Shown here piece after piece: positions 37,985-50,625 of a stretch of 64,000 nucleotides of DNA. How positions within the stretch are numbered: the first letter of the stretch is position 1; every line of letters starts with the position of its first letter. The position numbers and the translations under genes were made by a program. The notes beneath the pieces are model-generated. The model searched no databases. It was given only the letters and a program-made list of their open reading frames with translations, and was not told where the DNA came from. This stretch comes from Strigops habroptila (lineage: Eukaryota > Chordata > Aves > Psittaciformes > Psittacidae), in assembly GCF_004027225.2 (NCBI RefSeq), contig NC_044283.2, positions 15,642,992 through 15,706,991 on the forward strand, in the 5' to 3' direction.

Positions 37985-40900
37985 TCCTACTTTTCTATTC
38001 TGTCTTCTCTGAAATTCATTTGAAGAAGGGAATGCAATACAGAGACCTTTCAGAAAAATGCAGATTTTTGCTGATTCTAGTAGAAATTCACTTTAACAGG
38101 GCTTCAGTGAAATCTGTTCATGTATCTTGTCTTGTAAGAAAAGAGTAATGAACTTGGACATTTACGCACATAACATTCCTATCAAAAAGTTACCAGACAG
38201 ATTTTTTTTCTAAATCAATTTCTGGCAAAAAAACTAGTTTTCAATGTCTACATTTTACAGGGTTCAGGGTGATTAAATTGATTAAAATATTTTGAAATAT
38301 TTCTCTCTATTTAGCTTTAATCTTACATTCCATCAATCCAAAATACAGATTATTGTTGTATTTTTTTTTCCCTTGTGAATAATTCCAGTATCATTCCAAA
38401 TCTTCACTTCAACCTTTGTTGCTATGGTTTCACAGAAACTTGTTTTGAAAAAAAAAACCCTAAAACCTGTAAATATAAAATAAATCATTTTGCTTCAGGG
38501 TTGTGCAAAGTTAAGGTCCTGCGTTTAACTTACTAAACTCTCACAAATATTTCAATTTTTTATTTTGTTGGGGTGTTTCTTCCTTTTGGTTGGGTGCTTT
38601 TCAAGGTGATTTAGCTTTTTGTGCTTCTACTGCTACCAGCAGTATGTGTCACGTCTATGTGCAGACTGTGAGAATGCGTGTTGTTAAATATAAATGAAAT
38701 GCTGAGTGTAAATAAATGATTAAGCACAACCTTGGTCTGGGTAGGTGAGAGTGTAAATGGATTGGCAGTTTCTGGCTCCCTTTTTCCCCCTGGGTCTCTG
38801 GTTACCATCACCCAGGCGAGGCTGAGGCACGGCTTGCCTGCATGCCAGCTGCCCAAAACCTGATACTCACAATGGTGGCTCATTTCTCTAACCCACTCAC
38901 TTTCAAGGACATGATGAAACTTTTCAGGCTGAAGTTTTAGGAAAATATGGGTGTGAACACAGCATTAACAGCCCTTGGAGCTGTGCAAGCTATGGAAATT
39001 CACCAACAGCAACCTGCTTCGGAAATCACACAACTATCGTGTTATATAGCATGCTGCATTAAAGAGGCAGAAAATCCCTTCTTCCTACAGTGCCTGCTCC
39101 CTGTTTTCTCTGGCTTGGGACAACTTCAGCTGTGCTACTGGAGCCGATTTTCCCTAGTGGGAATGCATTACTGTTGGTGCCCCTGATACTGTGTCCCCAT
39201 GGGCCATGCTCTGCCTAAGAAATGCATTTAAAAGTAGAGAAGCGTTGAATAGAGAGAGCAGGGAAAGAGTATGTTAAAGCAAAACTGAAAGTGGAGGAGC
39301 TAATATGCCTGCCCATTGTCATGAAGGAAATCCTGGAAGCCTGGTTCCCTTTGAAGCTGCTCGTGGATTAAGTTTTGTGCCGGTGGGAAGCCCACCATCA
39401 CCATCCACACTGAGCTATGGAGAGGCAGAGCTAGGAACAGTTCTACCAGGTGTCACCTGGGTGAGCACTATGTGGCGTGGGGATTGGGAAGCGTATTCTC
39501 CTTAGTCATTGCTTATTCCTTGTCCTTCCTCTACAATGACCCACCGATCTGACAGGCAGGTGAGAATGGTGGTGGTGACAGTTGGTCCCACACCATATTC
39601 CTTAATGACACAGGAGACAGGATGGTTTCTGATATGGAGTATCAGCCACAGGGACTGCTTCTGGTTCAGCAGCAATAACAGGGAATGATGCAAATAAAGA
39701 ATACAGTGTTCAATTATTTCATCCCCTCTGTCATCTCCACACTTCACTGTTGCACTTATTTACAGTTCAGTCACAGTGGGAAGCTGAGAAGGTAAATGGA
39801 AGGTGCCATATGAGCAGTGTCCTGAGGGCTAGGTTTGTGTTTGTGCAGGATAAGATCCTCTGTCCCATTCACTATGATAAAGCTGACTTATATCCTTAAT
39901 CCTCTGTGATGTGTCCATTCACAGGTCTGTCCCATGCATTGGTGAGCCTGATTTCCAGAGTCCTTAAACAGATGCTACAGCAACATTATGCATACCATCA
40001 CTGCATGATCAAATAACATCCACGTTACCAAAAAGAGACACATTGCAGATGATAAAATGAAAGTTTAGATTGACCAGAAAAACTTAGCCTTACAGGAGAG
40101 TAAAAATCCTAAGACTGCAACCTTTTATACAAATAAGAGGCATAAAAAATACAGTGTTTCTGATTCCTGAAAATTGCTTGTCACAGACACAAACTCCATT
40201 TTATCTGCAGAAGTGGAATCTTTGTTAGTCAAAAGAACAGCAAAGCAATTATGTGATTGCCTTGGCAGAGAAATATAGAGGCTTTGCAGGCTCATTTTTA
40301 TGATCGTACCTGGAAAATAAAGGCCACAAGTGAGATAATTACAGGCCAGATTTACATTTTAGTTACAGGCATTGGGCTGCAGCTGTCAGCAAAAGGTATT
40401 TTTTTCTGCTCACAGTCTCTCTGATGTAAGAGGTGCAGATCAGTAAGGTAGTTTCTCTGCTGGATTGTAAAAGAAATACAGATTACTCTGATTTCCCAAT
40501 GCTGAAATAAATTGTTCAAGTTCTTCATAAATTAGGATCTATTCTTCATTTTGGAAAAGCAATGTGAGTCTGTTCCTGGTTGTCTAGTCTCAAGCCTCAC
40601 CTAATATCAGATGCAGATGGGAAAGCTCAAAGCAATGAAGGCAGAACTGGAGAGGATCTGACTCAAGCCTCCAAAGATACTTTATGGTTTCACTAAACCT
40701 TGGGGTGTGGGGAGATAAACCTATGTGATCAAACAGTCTACACATTTCTGTGAGGCGTATACATTGGGAAGGGCAGAACTGTTTAGTACAAAACCAATCT
40801 TATCACAGAGTATAATGAGGACCATTTGAAAGGGGAAGAATAGGCTGTGCATAATAGACGAAAGATCCTGGCAGTGAGAGATAAACAGTTATAAAATAAT

Positions 40901-43900
40901 CAGAGGGAAAGAGGGGAAAAGTCTCACTGGCTGGGATGTCTCACTTAGTCTGGGCCAACCTAGACCAATTCTGTGGGGAGCAATCTTCCCCAGGCTGAGA
41001 GATGTGAAAGTCCATATGCTGTTCTGGCTTAAATGTATTGGCTCATCTTCAGTCTATCTACCGGCTTTGTCTTCTTCATCTGTGTTAGTATTGTGTGTCT
41101 CAGACCCGAATGGGGTGCAGCCTACAGAAGTGGAGGCCAAATCTCAAACAAGACTTAATGGTGATAGTTGACTGTGTTTGGACACCATCAGGCCACCCAT
41201 CCTATTTTCAATTTATGCTCTCCCCTTCTGCTTTGGAGAGACCCCAAACCCAAAATCAGACACCCTGCAACAAACAGAAACATCTGGCAAAAATCTGAGG
41301 TTAAAGCTGGGAAACGAAAGGATGTACTGTAATTCATGTGCTCTGTTTTATTTCTCTCCATTTTTGCCGCATTCTTTCGAGAAAGACATTTTTCCACGAG
41401 TGGAGAGCTTATTAATAACAGAGGTAGGACCTGAAGTGTATTTTAAAAAAGCGGAATAAAACCAGGGAGTGGCATGCTATGAAAACAAGCAGGGATCAAA
41501 GGGCAGATATAAAAAGGTGTGTGTCCAGCCTGCTCACCCCACCTCTTTCTGTTGGTCCAACGGGCCTCGTGGCTGAGTCCAGGCCAGCATAGGAGTCCCA
41601 CCACTGTAGCACAGGGGTATCTGATCCATGAGCTGTGGAGAGGGACCTCCTTTTTTCTTTTTACTCTTTGGAAAGAAGAAGGCTGCCAAACTTTTTCTGG
41701 ATTTGTGCAGGAAAAGTCTCCGCTTTCTTGGAGGGAGATGCTCCCCATGCTGGAACATGTGCCTGCTATCCTCACTAGCAGTTATGACCCAGGACCAAAA
41801 GTCTTTTCCCTTTTCAGCAGTCTATAAAAACTTGATGTTACGCCAGCCTTGCTAGCCCCACACTGATATTCCTGCACAGCACTTGTCTGCTGCTCTTCAA
41901 TGCACCTGGGGATTGAGCCCACCTCCCCAGCACATCCAGACTGCTGCTTCCAGTTCTTTTTTACTAAACAGTGGAAATGGCTCCTTTGAGACTTAGCAGA
42001 GAAACACCTAGGTTACTCTTGCATCCATTGCTTATTCTAGACACGATGTTGTTGGGGTTTTTTATAGAGCAGTTGGCTTCTTTGATTCTTTACAAGCTCC
42101 AGCTTTGCACATATGTGCTCTGAAAGTTACCTTCCAGAGCCTGTACATTTTTGGTCCCCAAACCAGAGAACAGCCTTTGATCACAGCCCTTCTTTAGCAA
42201 CCTTCCCAGTCCCACACATGTTTGTCTCCAACTTCTCTTCAGTCCCTGTACCATTTTCGTCCCGTAAATTACCAGTCTGGTATTCTCCCATAGGAATAGC
42301 CCTTCCATTTTCCATTTTCCTGCTGGCAGCTGTTCCTCCCCAAAGTGATGGTGGTCAATGGGTCACCCTGTAAATCCTGCTCAAATGATGTGGGAATGCG
42401 CTTTCCAGCTTCCTGAGAGCTGTCTTCCCAGTCAGCTGGAGGAAGACTAAGGCTGGTTTGGCCTCTCTTGAGTTCCTGTTTGTGTTATTCAGTGCAGGCA
42501 TTCCTGCTAGAAAGTGGTGATACATGTCTGCAGATGACCTCTGAGCACCAGCTTTGAGGTGGGGCAGCAAGAAATTATTCAAGGGAGTGGTAGTGATTTT
42601 GTGGGTGGTAAGAGGATGGACGATGGTCCAGCAAAGCAGTTTGCATAAAGGTCTGGTGTCCAGGTCACAGCTCCCTCCTGCACCCTTGGAGCTGGCCTCC
42701 AAGTGTCAGAGGAGGTCTGCTGCACACCTGGGTCCATGGGTATGCAGTGGATATTTTCCGTTTTCTCTGGAGAAAGGGTTGCATCTCATTGCATCTTAAG
42801 CTTTACAGCTGGATTATGCTGCTTTACACTGGAACGGGAGCACTGGAGATTGCCCTCAGCTTGCAGCAATACCTAGGATGGCTCCCTGCATGCTGATGGA
42901 CCATGCACCTCAGTCCTGATTTTGTAGCCTGCTTTGGGCAGAACTGTGATTCAGAATAGCTGTGCGTTGAATTTCTCAGACAGAAATACATGTATTTTGC
43001 ACTGCATCACACCTGAACAGTGCCTCCTGCGCTACCAGGAGGTGTCCAGCTTGTAGGTCCTGTACTGTACAGACAGCCTGAGAGCATGGACTGAACCTGC
43101 CTGAGGTTTCTTGCTCTGACAGGTCTGACCAATTATTGGAAAATTGTGGTTAAATGCACATAATCCTCAAACTCACTGTGAGAAAATATCCAGGCAGAGA
43201 AAGAGGGCATCTTGGTAACAGGAGCTGTTAGAAACCACCCAGCATCTTGGCTTCTCCCTTTCTGCAGACATGCTCTGTCCATGAGGATCAGGGCTGCTGT
43301 CTGAGGGATTTGCTTGCCAAAGGCTGAAAAAACCCTATCTGACTGGTGTGTGCAAAACATGTTTCTGCTGCCCAGTAGGGCATGTATTAGAATCCTGCAG
43401 TGAGATCCAGGCCACGCTGAGGTCAAAACAATCCGCACAGTTCTCTTTGTGTTGTAAGAGAATGCACAGACGAGGTCTGTCATGGGTACAGATCCATTGA
43501 TGCCCAGGGTGTATTTGGATTGCTGCATCTGGCAGGATTTAATCCCAGCTTTCCACTCCTCCAGATCATGGCTTGTAGCCAGGAGGGTTGTTTTCATACC
43601 TCCTCCATGAGGTGGAAGGCCGTGTGAAGTTCTTTGATGTGGTGTGTCTCTTGGCCATTTCCAACCTTCCTTGGCAATTGGGAAGTTGTATCACCTCTGT
43701 GGGGATACGCCAGGGCTGTAAAACATCTCTGTTCCCTCAGTTAGCACCATTTTCTTCATCAAAAGGGATGGCCGGGCTGCTTACTGCCACCGTTGCTCAT
43801 GCTTCAGCAACCTCTGCACAAGGTTTGGATTCCTTGACATTCAGACTTGATGATCCCATAGCAGAAACACTTTTTCTTGCACGGAAGAACTGCCAAGACA

Positions 43901-46900
43901 CCCTTAAAAGGAAGGCTGTGCTGAGGGCACACTGCTGGAGATCATCACCACTGCTCCCATGTTCCCAGAAGCCACCCTGAGCAAGCCCAGGAGCAGCCGA
44001 GCACCGCCCCTGCCCTCATGAGCCTATGTGTCCAGAAGAGGCGGCCTGATCCTTTTGGATCCCATAGGCAGAGGCTGGCAGGACTGTGCCTGGTACCGAA
44101 TCCCCCCCAGCATAGGAGCAGTCCAGCTGGACACTTTGCTGTACGTGCCTCCCTTCCAGCGTGTCAGCGGAAGCAGATGTTTCTAATTTATCACTAAAAA
44201 CAAACAACTTAATCCCCCAAATATGCAGCAGTGGGGGGTGAGAAGGGGCCCTGCCATTTAAAGCTGATTTATAAAATGGATAATTCAGGTTAATTTGTTC
44301 ATGAATGAAGCAAATATGTGTCAGATGTCATAAACAGTACTTCCTCCCTCTCAGTTTTGCAAGCCTTAAACATCCAAACCTAAGGCAACAGGACATGTTC
44401 CTGTTCCACTGGCCAAAAGCAGCTGGCACTGCTTGCTTTCATCAATGACTCTAATACTTATCTATTTAGGCCTTCAGAGTATCATTTATATGTAATAGGC
44501 GTTGCAGCCCTCTGTTGCACGGGTGCCAAAGGCAGGCCTCGGCGGCAGCTCCAGCTCACCCCTTCTCACTTTTGAAGGCATTATTACACCCTGGCTGCCT
44601 GAGGGTGAAGGCTGGAGTGCAGGACAGCATGGTGCATGGAGAAGGCTGGGCTCAAACCCCAGGCAGGACTGCGCCAAGAGCTTTCATAGGAACCACATTC
44701 ACTTTGCTCAATGAAATGGCTGAAGGTGTCCATGGGAAGGGACCTGAGTCCACACCCATTTCAGATAAGACTGAGAAAATTATTGGTTTTACCTGTGCTG
44801 TGTCAGTGCTGGAGGCCACAGCTAACCTCAGAGCATCTGTATTTCAGCACATGCACGTATAATGAGCCGTCCAAGCACTATACATACCCTACTTCTGCTG
44901 ACACCTACTTCAGACCACCAGTTCCTACTGCTTACAGCTTGTGTTATTGTACATTAAGAAAGCTTTTCTCCAGGCAGCTTGGCACCCAGCCATCGCACGT
45001 CTGCCATGCACAAGCAGCACTGAAGTAACAGCAACACAGCAGCCTTAAAAAGATCTTAATAGCTCCTGCAGACACGGCATCAATGCCAGCCCTGTTCTGC
45101 AGAAGGGGAGAATGTGGGGGCTGCCACCAGAAGTCCCTGGGCCTTGGGTGTCTGTGAAAGGTGATGGCAAATGGCAGCCCCTGCCTGCAGTAGGATGGTT
45201 GAAATGCCTGGGCATCCACAAAACAGGAAGTATCTGGTGTAGGAATGGGTGAGGGTCCTTGTGCCCATGGGCCCCCACCTCAGGGTGCCAGGAGATGCCA
45301 GTGCTCACTGGGGCTGGTCCCAGATGCTGTGGGTCACTGCAGCCAGCAACAGGGTGCTCAGGAAGGCAGGGAAAGGGAGTCAGGGTTTGCCAATGTGGTG
45401 TTGCCTGAATCCCAGGGGTTTACAGGTTTATTTCCTAAGAGGTAAAACACAAAGAATACTGAGCTTGATCTGCAAATTGCTGTGCTAAACAGCAATGCCC
45501 TGTTACATAGGAAATAGACAGCTGTAGCAACTTCTTCAACTATGCCTTTAAAAATTGGATTTGATTAGTTGTCCTCTCCTGGTAGACACTGGAGTGCTCC
45601 TCATTCCTCATATGCCTGTGCCCCTGCTGCAGAAAGGGACCCAATGACACAGGTTGTCCCACCTGGGTCTCTCACAAACAAGAATAAGCCCCTGCAACTC
45701 CAGGCACATGGGTGCTCGTACTGCAGCCATGGCACAGCATGCTGCTTCTGGAAGTTTGGAATTTGGGGTTTAATTGCAGCAGCTGAGTGAGTTGTAAGAA
45801 AATGCAAAATAGCCTCTTACAGAGCTTTCTGCTGGGGTCACTGAAAAGGTGATAAGGCTGTGAGATGCTGTTGTGGTGACCAGGGCTCCTCTTCTCAGCA
45901 GTCTCTTCTGCTGAGAGCAACATCTCCTGGGGTTGGAGCAGCCAGGAAATCCTTCTCCTCTATCCTTTCTATGAAATGGTAGAATTAGACAGTGTACCAG
46001 GATTACAAGGAACTTCCCATCAAGCCCAAATGTCAGGTAGGCTAAAGGAAAGAGTGAAAAGGAGAACAGAAGAGCAGAAGAAAACCAAAAGAAAAGCAGG
46101 ATTAAAGTCAACATGAACACTAAGAGCAGGAATCAGAGCTCTCAGTGCTCTGCTCCAGCTACTACACTCCCATCCCTCCCATCACGATATCCATAAAGCA
46201 ATATCTGGGAAAACAGTGTGTTTGAGAAGAAAACTGAAGACAACTGGAACAACACTAAGCTTGAACAGAGCAGAAGCAATTCTATTTTGGGGCTAAACAA
46301 AAAAACCCACATTTTTTCACTCAGACAAGCCTGTATACCTTAAGCAGTTTTCAACTACGTGCAATGAGAGCACCAGCACCAGTTTATTCTGCAAAGCTGC
46401 AATCTGCTTTTCAGTTTTGAAGTCTTTTCCCAAATGAAGAAACCATATGCCATTAAATTAGTTTGTACCTGTGATGCAGCCCTTTACTTCTTGCAAACTG
46501 TGCTGTGCTTCAAGTGGTGATACACACTGCAAGTAGCTTCTTCTCTACCTTGTTAAAGAGGTGTCTTCCCTCATTCCATAACTGTGAGCAATGGTCAGAG
46601 ATATCCTTTTGTCAGAAAGCCTCATACTTGAAGGAAGGAGACTGGTTGCAGCTCACTGCAAGAAAAGTACATTTTTCTTTGATGTTTCCAATAGCTTGGT
46701 CTGAAACAGCCTCAACCTAATTCCAGACCTGATGAAAAGACTGATGAATTTGAAGGAGGAAAGCTACCTCAAATTTCCAGGTATTCCATAATATTTTGGG
46801 GCACTGTATTTTGTTTCTGACTGATTTTTTCCAAAGTTGTAGAGAAGAAAGGACCACCGATTTGTCTCATGAGGGATTTTATCTGTTGCAAAAAGGACCA

Positions 46901-47687
46901 TTTTCTTAAACTGTCAAAGGATTAAGCATAATGTTTTACCATCATGTTGAAGGCATAAGAGCAGCAGATATTTTATGGGAAAATGACACAAGCTATTGAT
47001 AGCGTGCTTTCTAACTCCCAGGGAGTTTATTTTGCCTTTCTACCTCTGATGAAGTAGCAGTAGTTGAAATAAGATTTGCTTTTGCCTGAAGATTCACTCC
47101 ACAATGGAAGAGAGAGAATGTCCTTGCCTTAAAGCACATCCAGGCTTCACTCATGTTGTTTGACCTCTACAAGGCAAGGCAGTTTATTAAAAACTCCTTT
47201 CTGACCCTCAAATGGAAAATCACACAGCTCCTCAAGAGCAGGTTCAGGACATTTCTACCTGAGCGTGAGATTTGCTTTTGAGGGGTTTTAATGGCATATG
47301 TTGTTGATGTTCCTAAATTATATAGTTCACTGAAGCATTCAAAAACAAATGTTCAGTCCCCATGGGGTATGGTAAAAGGCGTAAGGATAAGCTTTGATGT
47401 GGATGTAAAGCCATGGTAACTGTCAGGGCTTGAGTCATCTTCCAGTGGCACCCACATGACCAGAAAGGGAATATATATGTTTCTGCATATTTTTGAGCTG
47501 GAACTTCATCTGGTGTAAATGAATTATACTGCCTTTGCAATCAATGCAGCAGTACTGATTTATACCAGTGCAAAATACGGCTATTCAGATTTCAAGACTG
47601 AGAAGTTATACAGGCAAGATATTACACACTACAGGTTTAAAAGGGAGATTTGCTTTTTACATATTAATGAGACATTAAAATTAAAAT
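37985..47687. other. Long non-coding stretch, unique sequence
   Basis: AT-rich at the left (38.0-38.6 kb), otherwise unremarkable. The longest frames (154 codons minus at 43133-43597, 130 codons plus at 43588-43980) have no family resemblance and no splice context. No transposon is recognised. Confidence 0.5.
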
Positions 47688-47735
47688 AAATTGCACATTA
47701 AAAAGTCAGAATTCTTCATTTTTAATGTGCAATTT
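47688..47735. repeat. Perfect 17-bp inverted repeat (hairpin)
   Basis: The left arm AAATTGCACATTAAAAA (47688-47704) is the exact reverse complement of the right arm TTTTTAATGTGCAATTT (47719-47735). The 14-nt loop contains GAATTC. The surrounding 80 bp are AT-rich, with further ATTAA units on the left. Perfect 17-bp arms suggest a recent origin or selection. It could be a tiny MITE remnant or a structure formed by strand switching. Confidence 0.9.
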
Positions 47736-48818
47736 GAAGCATCCACAGGAAATTGCAGCTCCCAACTTCTTGCCCATTATTCACTAGTCCCTATACCAGC
47801 TGAGACCACGTGAGCAAGTGCTGTTAGCATCTCATCTTAAATGAGCTATTGTTGCAGTCCTAATTTGGCTGGCTTGGCAAGTCTGAGCAGTGCCCAGGAT
47901 GATGGCTGGCAGTGTGGGACATCCACATATGGGTTGCAAAGAAGCTTAAGTGGATCACTCCAGGAAGCAGAACAAGTCTAGCATAGATCTGTGACCCATG
48001 CTATATTCTTTTTGTTTTTTCTCAGAAGTAATGTATCATCTCCTAGCCATGTGCCATTTACATATATATTGTTGGGAACATGCATAAAGCGGTATTACTC
48101 ACCAAAAGCTAAATGTGAGATCATAGTGTGACGGCCATGCATACAAGACACTTGTTTAAATAGTTTCATTTTCATTCTTGTCTTTTGTGACAAGACAATC
48201 TTGTCTTTCATTCTTCCCAATCCTTCCTTAGTATGAATTGAATTTCAGACCAAAAATTGATTCCCGATGTCATAAGTATATTTTTCCAGGCCTGCAATTT
48301 AAACAAGTTAGAGCAACACTCACCTTCATATAGTTTTTGATCATTACAATATGAATTCTAATTGACACCAGTGGAGATCAAGGTTTCCAAACCCACCTTT
48401 TACCAATTTGGATTCCATTCTAGATTGTCAGAAGGGTTGTGTTTTAAGGACAATCATTCATTCGATGATCCCTAACACAGCTGCCTACCACATGTACAGC
48501 AGCAGTGTTAGCACTTCTCAATTTTCCCCTTCTTTCAACTTCAGCACTGAATTCATTACATAGCTGGCATCTGACAAGAGCTTTGTTACTTTGCCCCTTG
48601 CCTGAAAAAGTGATTTGTAATAGCAGGGTGGCTCTCAATAACTGATAGCTAACTAATAGCAGGAACGCACAGAAAGCTGACAGCAGGTAGGATGCCAGCC
48701 CTGAGAGATGACCACTCAGTTTCTTACTCTGCACAGACTGTGTTGTCTCTGGCAAATAATGTCATCCTTGTGCCCAATGAGATATTATTTTTTGGCTTCC
48801 ACGCCAGAGAAGTATAAT

Positions 48819-48840
48819 CAAATGATTGGGTGATCATTTG
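48819..48840. repeat. Small perfect hairpin
   Basis: CAAATGAT (48819-48826) pairs with ATCATTTG (48833-48840) across TGGGTG. Confidence 0.65.
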
Positions 48841-49045
48841 TGCAATAACCAAGATTTGTAATTACCTAGGATAAGGGATGCAAATTCCCTCTGCATCATA
48901 GTCATTAAGTCAGCTCCTTGTTCTTGGGGGTAATGAAGGTCAGGTGTGCTGTGGAATGGAAAACCATGAATAACAGAGTCATCATGGCATGTACTACAGA
49001 GACAGCTGCCAGCTGGTTGGACCAGCTGATTGGACCATTGAGCAG

Positions 49046-49121
49046 ATGCTGGATGAGATGAACTCCAAAGGTCCCTCCCAAGCCAAATTGCTCCTGCAAT
49101 TCTATTCTAATGCTATTCTCT
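49046..49121 (+). mobile_element. Old CR1 LINE 3'-end remnant, plus strand
   Basis: CTGGATGAGATGAACTCCAA, AGGTCCCTCCCAAGCCAAAT and the degenerate ATTCTATTCTAATGCTATTC tail correspond to the last part of bird CR1 elements (normally GATGATCTCCAGAGGTCCCT then CCAACC and ATTCTATG units). It is more diverged than the other copies in this window, so it is an ancient fragment with no coding part. Confidence 0.7.
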
Positions 49122-50016
49122 GCAAATACATTCTCTTGGAGCACTGGAGACCATGGTGCACATAGCCAAAGTAGTGCTGCAGGAGGCAGCCTGCCTCCAT
49201 CAGGGACAGACCAGCTAAGTCATGAGGGACTGAACTGGTTCAGGGCAGCTCAATGCCTCCACCAAAAGTACTTAAGGACTTGTGGCTCCAGGCTGATCTT
49301 AGAAAGAGTCTAATTGCCTTTAGGTAGCACTGTGACTCCATGGAGCTGGTCAATGGCATGGTTTACATCCAGGTGAATCTTCTAAAGGTAATGAAAGTTT
49401 ACCGTTCTGGGAAATGTGGTCTCCAGTTCACATTTACCTGCCCTGTCATCTTACACTGCCCCTGAATCAGTGTTTCAGTCCTTCTGGCCCATCCTCTACA
49501 TGAAATAGCAAAACTGAGCCTTGTGGGTCCTATTCACTCTGTGTATGTTGGATCTCTCATGAAGTAACTAAGTGTGGGCTTTGTAAAAGCCTCGTAAGCA
49601 GACATGGGAACTAATAGCTACTGGGAAGTATATCCCTGTGATGCCCAAATTTTTTAAAGCTGTGCATAACATCACACAATTTCAAAACAAAGTCAGATCA
49701 AGGTAGTTCAATGGACTGTCACATCAGACAGAGGGACCTGCTTTCTCAAGGTCTCAGAGATACCCTTGGTGTCATGCTAGCAGAGCAGCACTCCCAGCCT
49801 GCGGGCAGCAGAGCCCAGCCGATTTTCTTCGTGGTGTTTGAAAGATAAATGAGAAGCATAAGACTTAAATTTACATATAAGGGTCTATACTTCTACCAGG
49901 GGAATTAAAAACAAAAAGAAGAAAAAAGATTTTAAATTTTTTATGTGGTAGATCATGACACAGACTTCACCCAACAAGTCTCATACATTTCTATTTGTGT
50001 TACAGCTCCTGGGGTT

Positions 50017-50625
50017 AGAATCATAGAATCATAGAATCGTAAGGGTTGGAAAGGACCTTAAGATCATCTAGTTCCAACCCCCCTGCCATGGGCAGGGACA
50101 CCTTGCCCTAAACCACGTGGCTCAAGGCCCTGTCCAACCTGGCCTTGAACACCGCCAGGGATGGAGCATCCACAACCTCCCTGGGCAACCCATTCCAGTG
50201 CTTCACCACCCTCACTGCAAAGAACTTCTTCCTTATATCTAATCTAAACTTCCTCTGTTTAAGTTTGAACCCATTACCCCTTGTCCTACCACTACAGTCC
50301 CTAATGAAGAGTCCCTCCCCAGCATCCTTGTAGACCCCCTTCAGATACTGGAAGGATGCTATGAGGTCACCACGCAGCCTTCTCTTCTGCAGGCTGAACA
50401 GCCCCAACTTTCTCAGCCTGTCTTCATATGGGAGGTGCTCCAACCCTCTTATCATGCTCGTGGCCCTCCTCTGGACTCGCTCCAACAGCTCCATGTCCTT
50501 CTTATGTTGAGGACACCAGAACTGTACACAGTACTCCAAGTAGGGTCTCACAAGAGCAGAGTAGAGGGGCAGGATCACCTTCTTCAACCTGCTGGTCATG
50601 CTTCTTTTGATGCAGCCCAGGATGC
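50017..50625 (-). mobile_element. 5'-truncated CR1 LINE with open ORF2 C-terminus, minus strand
   Basis: On the plus strand the element starts with its 3' tail (AGAATCATAGAATCATAGAATC) and continues with GGTTGGAAAGGACCTTAAGA and the CR1 3' untranslated segment. The C-terminal part of ORF2 follows, to about 50625, where similarity ends. The 3' UTR is about 90 bp. The element is truncated at its 5' end, as most CR1 copies are, so it cannot mobilise by itself. It is the least decayed copy in the window. No target-site duplication is obvious, which is usual for CR1. Confidence 0.95.
50108..50599 (-). CDS. CR1 ORF2 reverse transcriptase, C-terminal fragment
   Basis: The minus-strand frame encodes 163 residues to its stop. 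It matches the C-terminal region of CR1 LINE ORF2, just after the reverse transcriptase core. Recognisable family landmarks in order are [20 protein letters not shown] near the start, [11 protein letters not shown], the [11 protein letters not shown] stretch, [16 protein letters not shown], a TRGN motif, [20 protein letters not shown] and [10 protein letters not shown] near the end. The full ORF2 protein is several times longer and carries an N-terminal endonuclease and the RT catalytic motifs, all absent here. The same frame stays open for a few more codons upstream (CIKRS precedes the first Met), so the Met is not a real start. No internal stops or frameshifts are seen. It is a transposon fossil, not a host gene. 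Confidence 0.93.
   Translation of the reverse strand: MTSRLKKVILPLYSALVRPYLEYCVQFWCPQHKKDMELLERVQRRATSMIRGLEHLPYEDRLRKLGLFSLQKRRLRGDLIASFQYLKGVYKDAGEGLFIRDCSGRTRGNGFKLKQRKFRLDIRKKFFAVRVVKHWNGLPREVVDAPSLAVFKARLDRALSHVV

Noticed and set aside
43133..43980. Back-to-back 154-codon (minus) and 130-codon (plus) frames
   Set aside because: They overlap slightly and neither looks like a known protein. A divergent gene pair would need promoter or CpG signals, which are absent.
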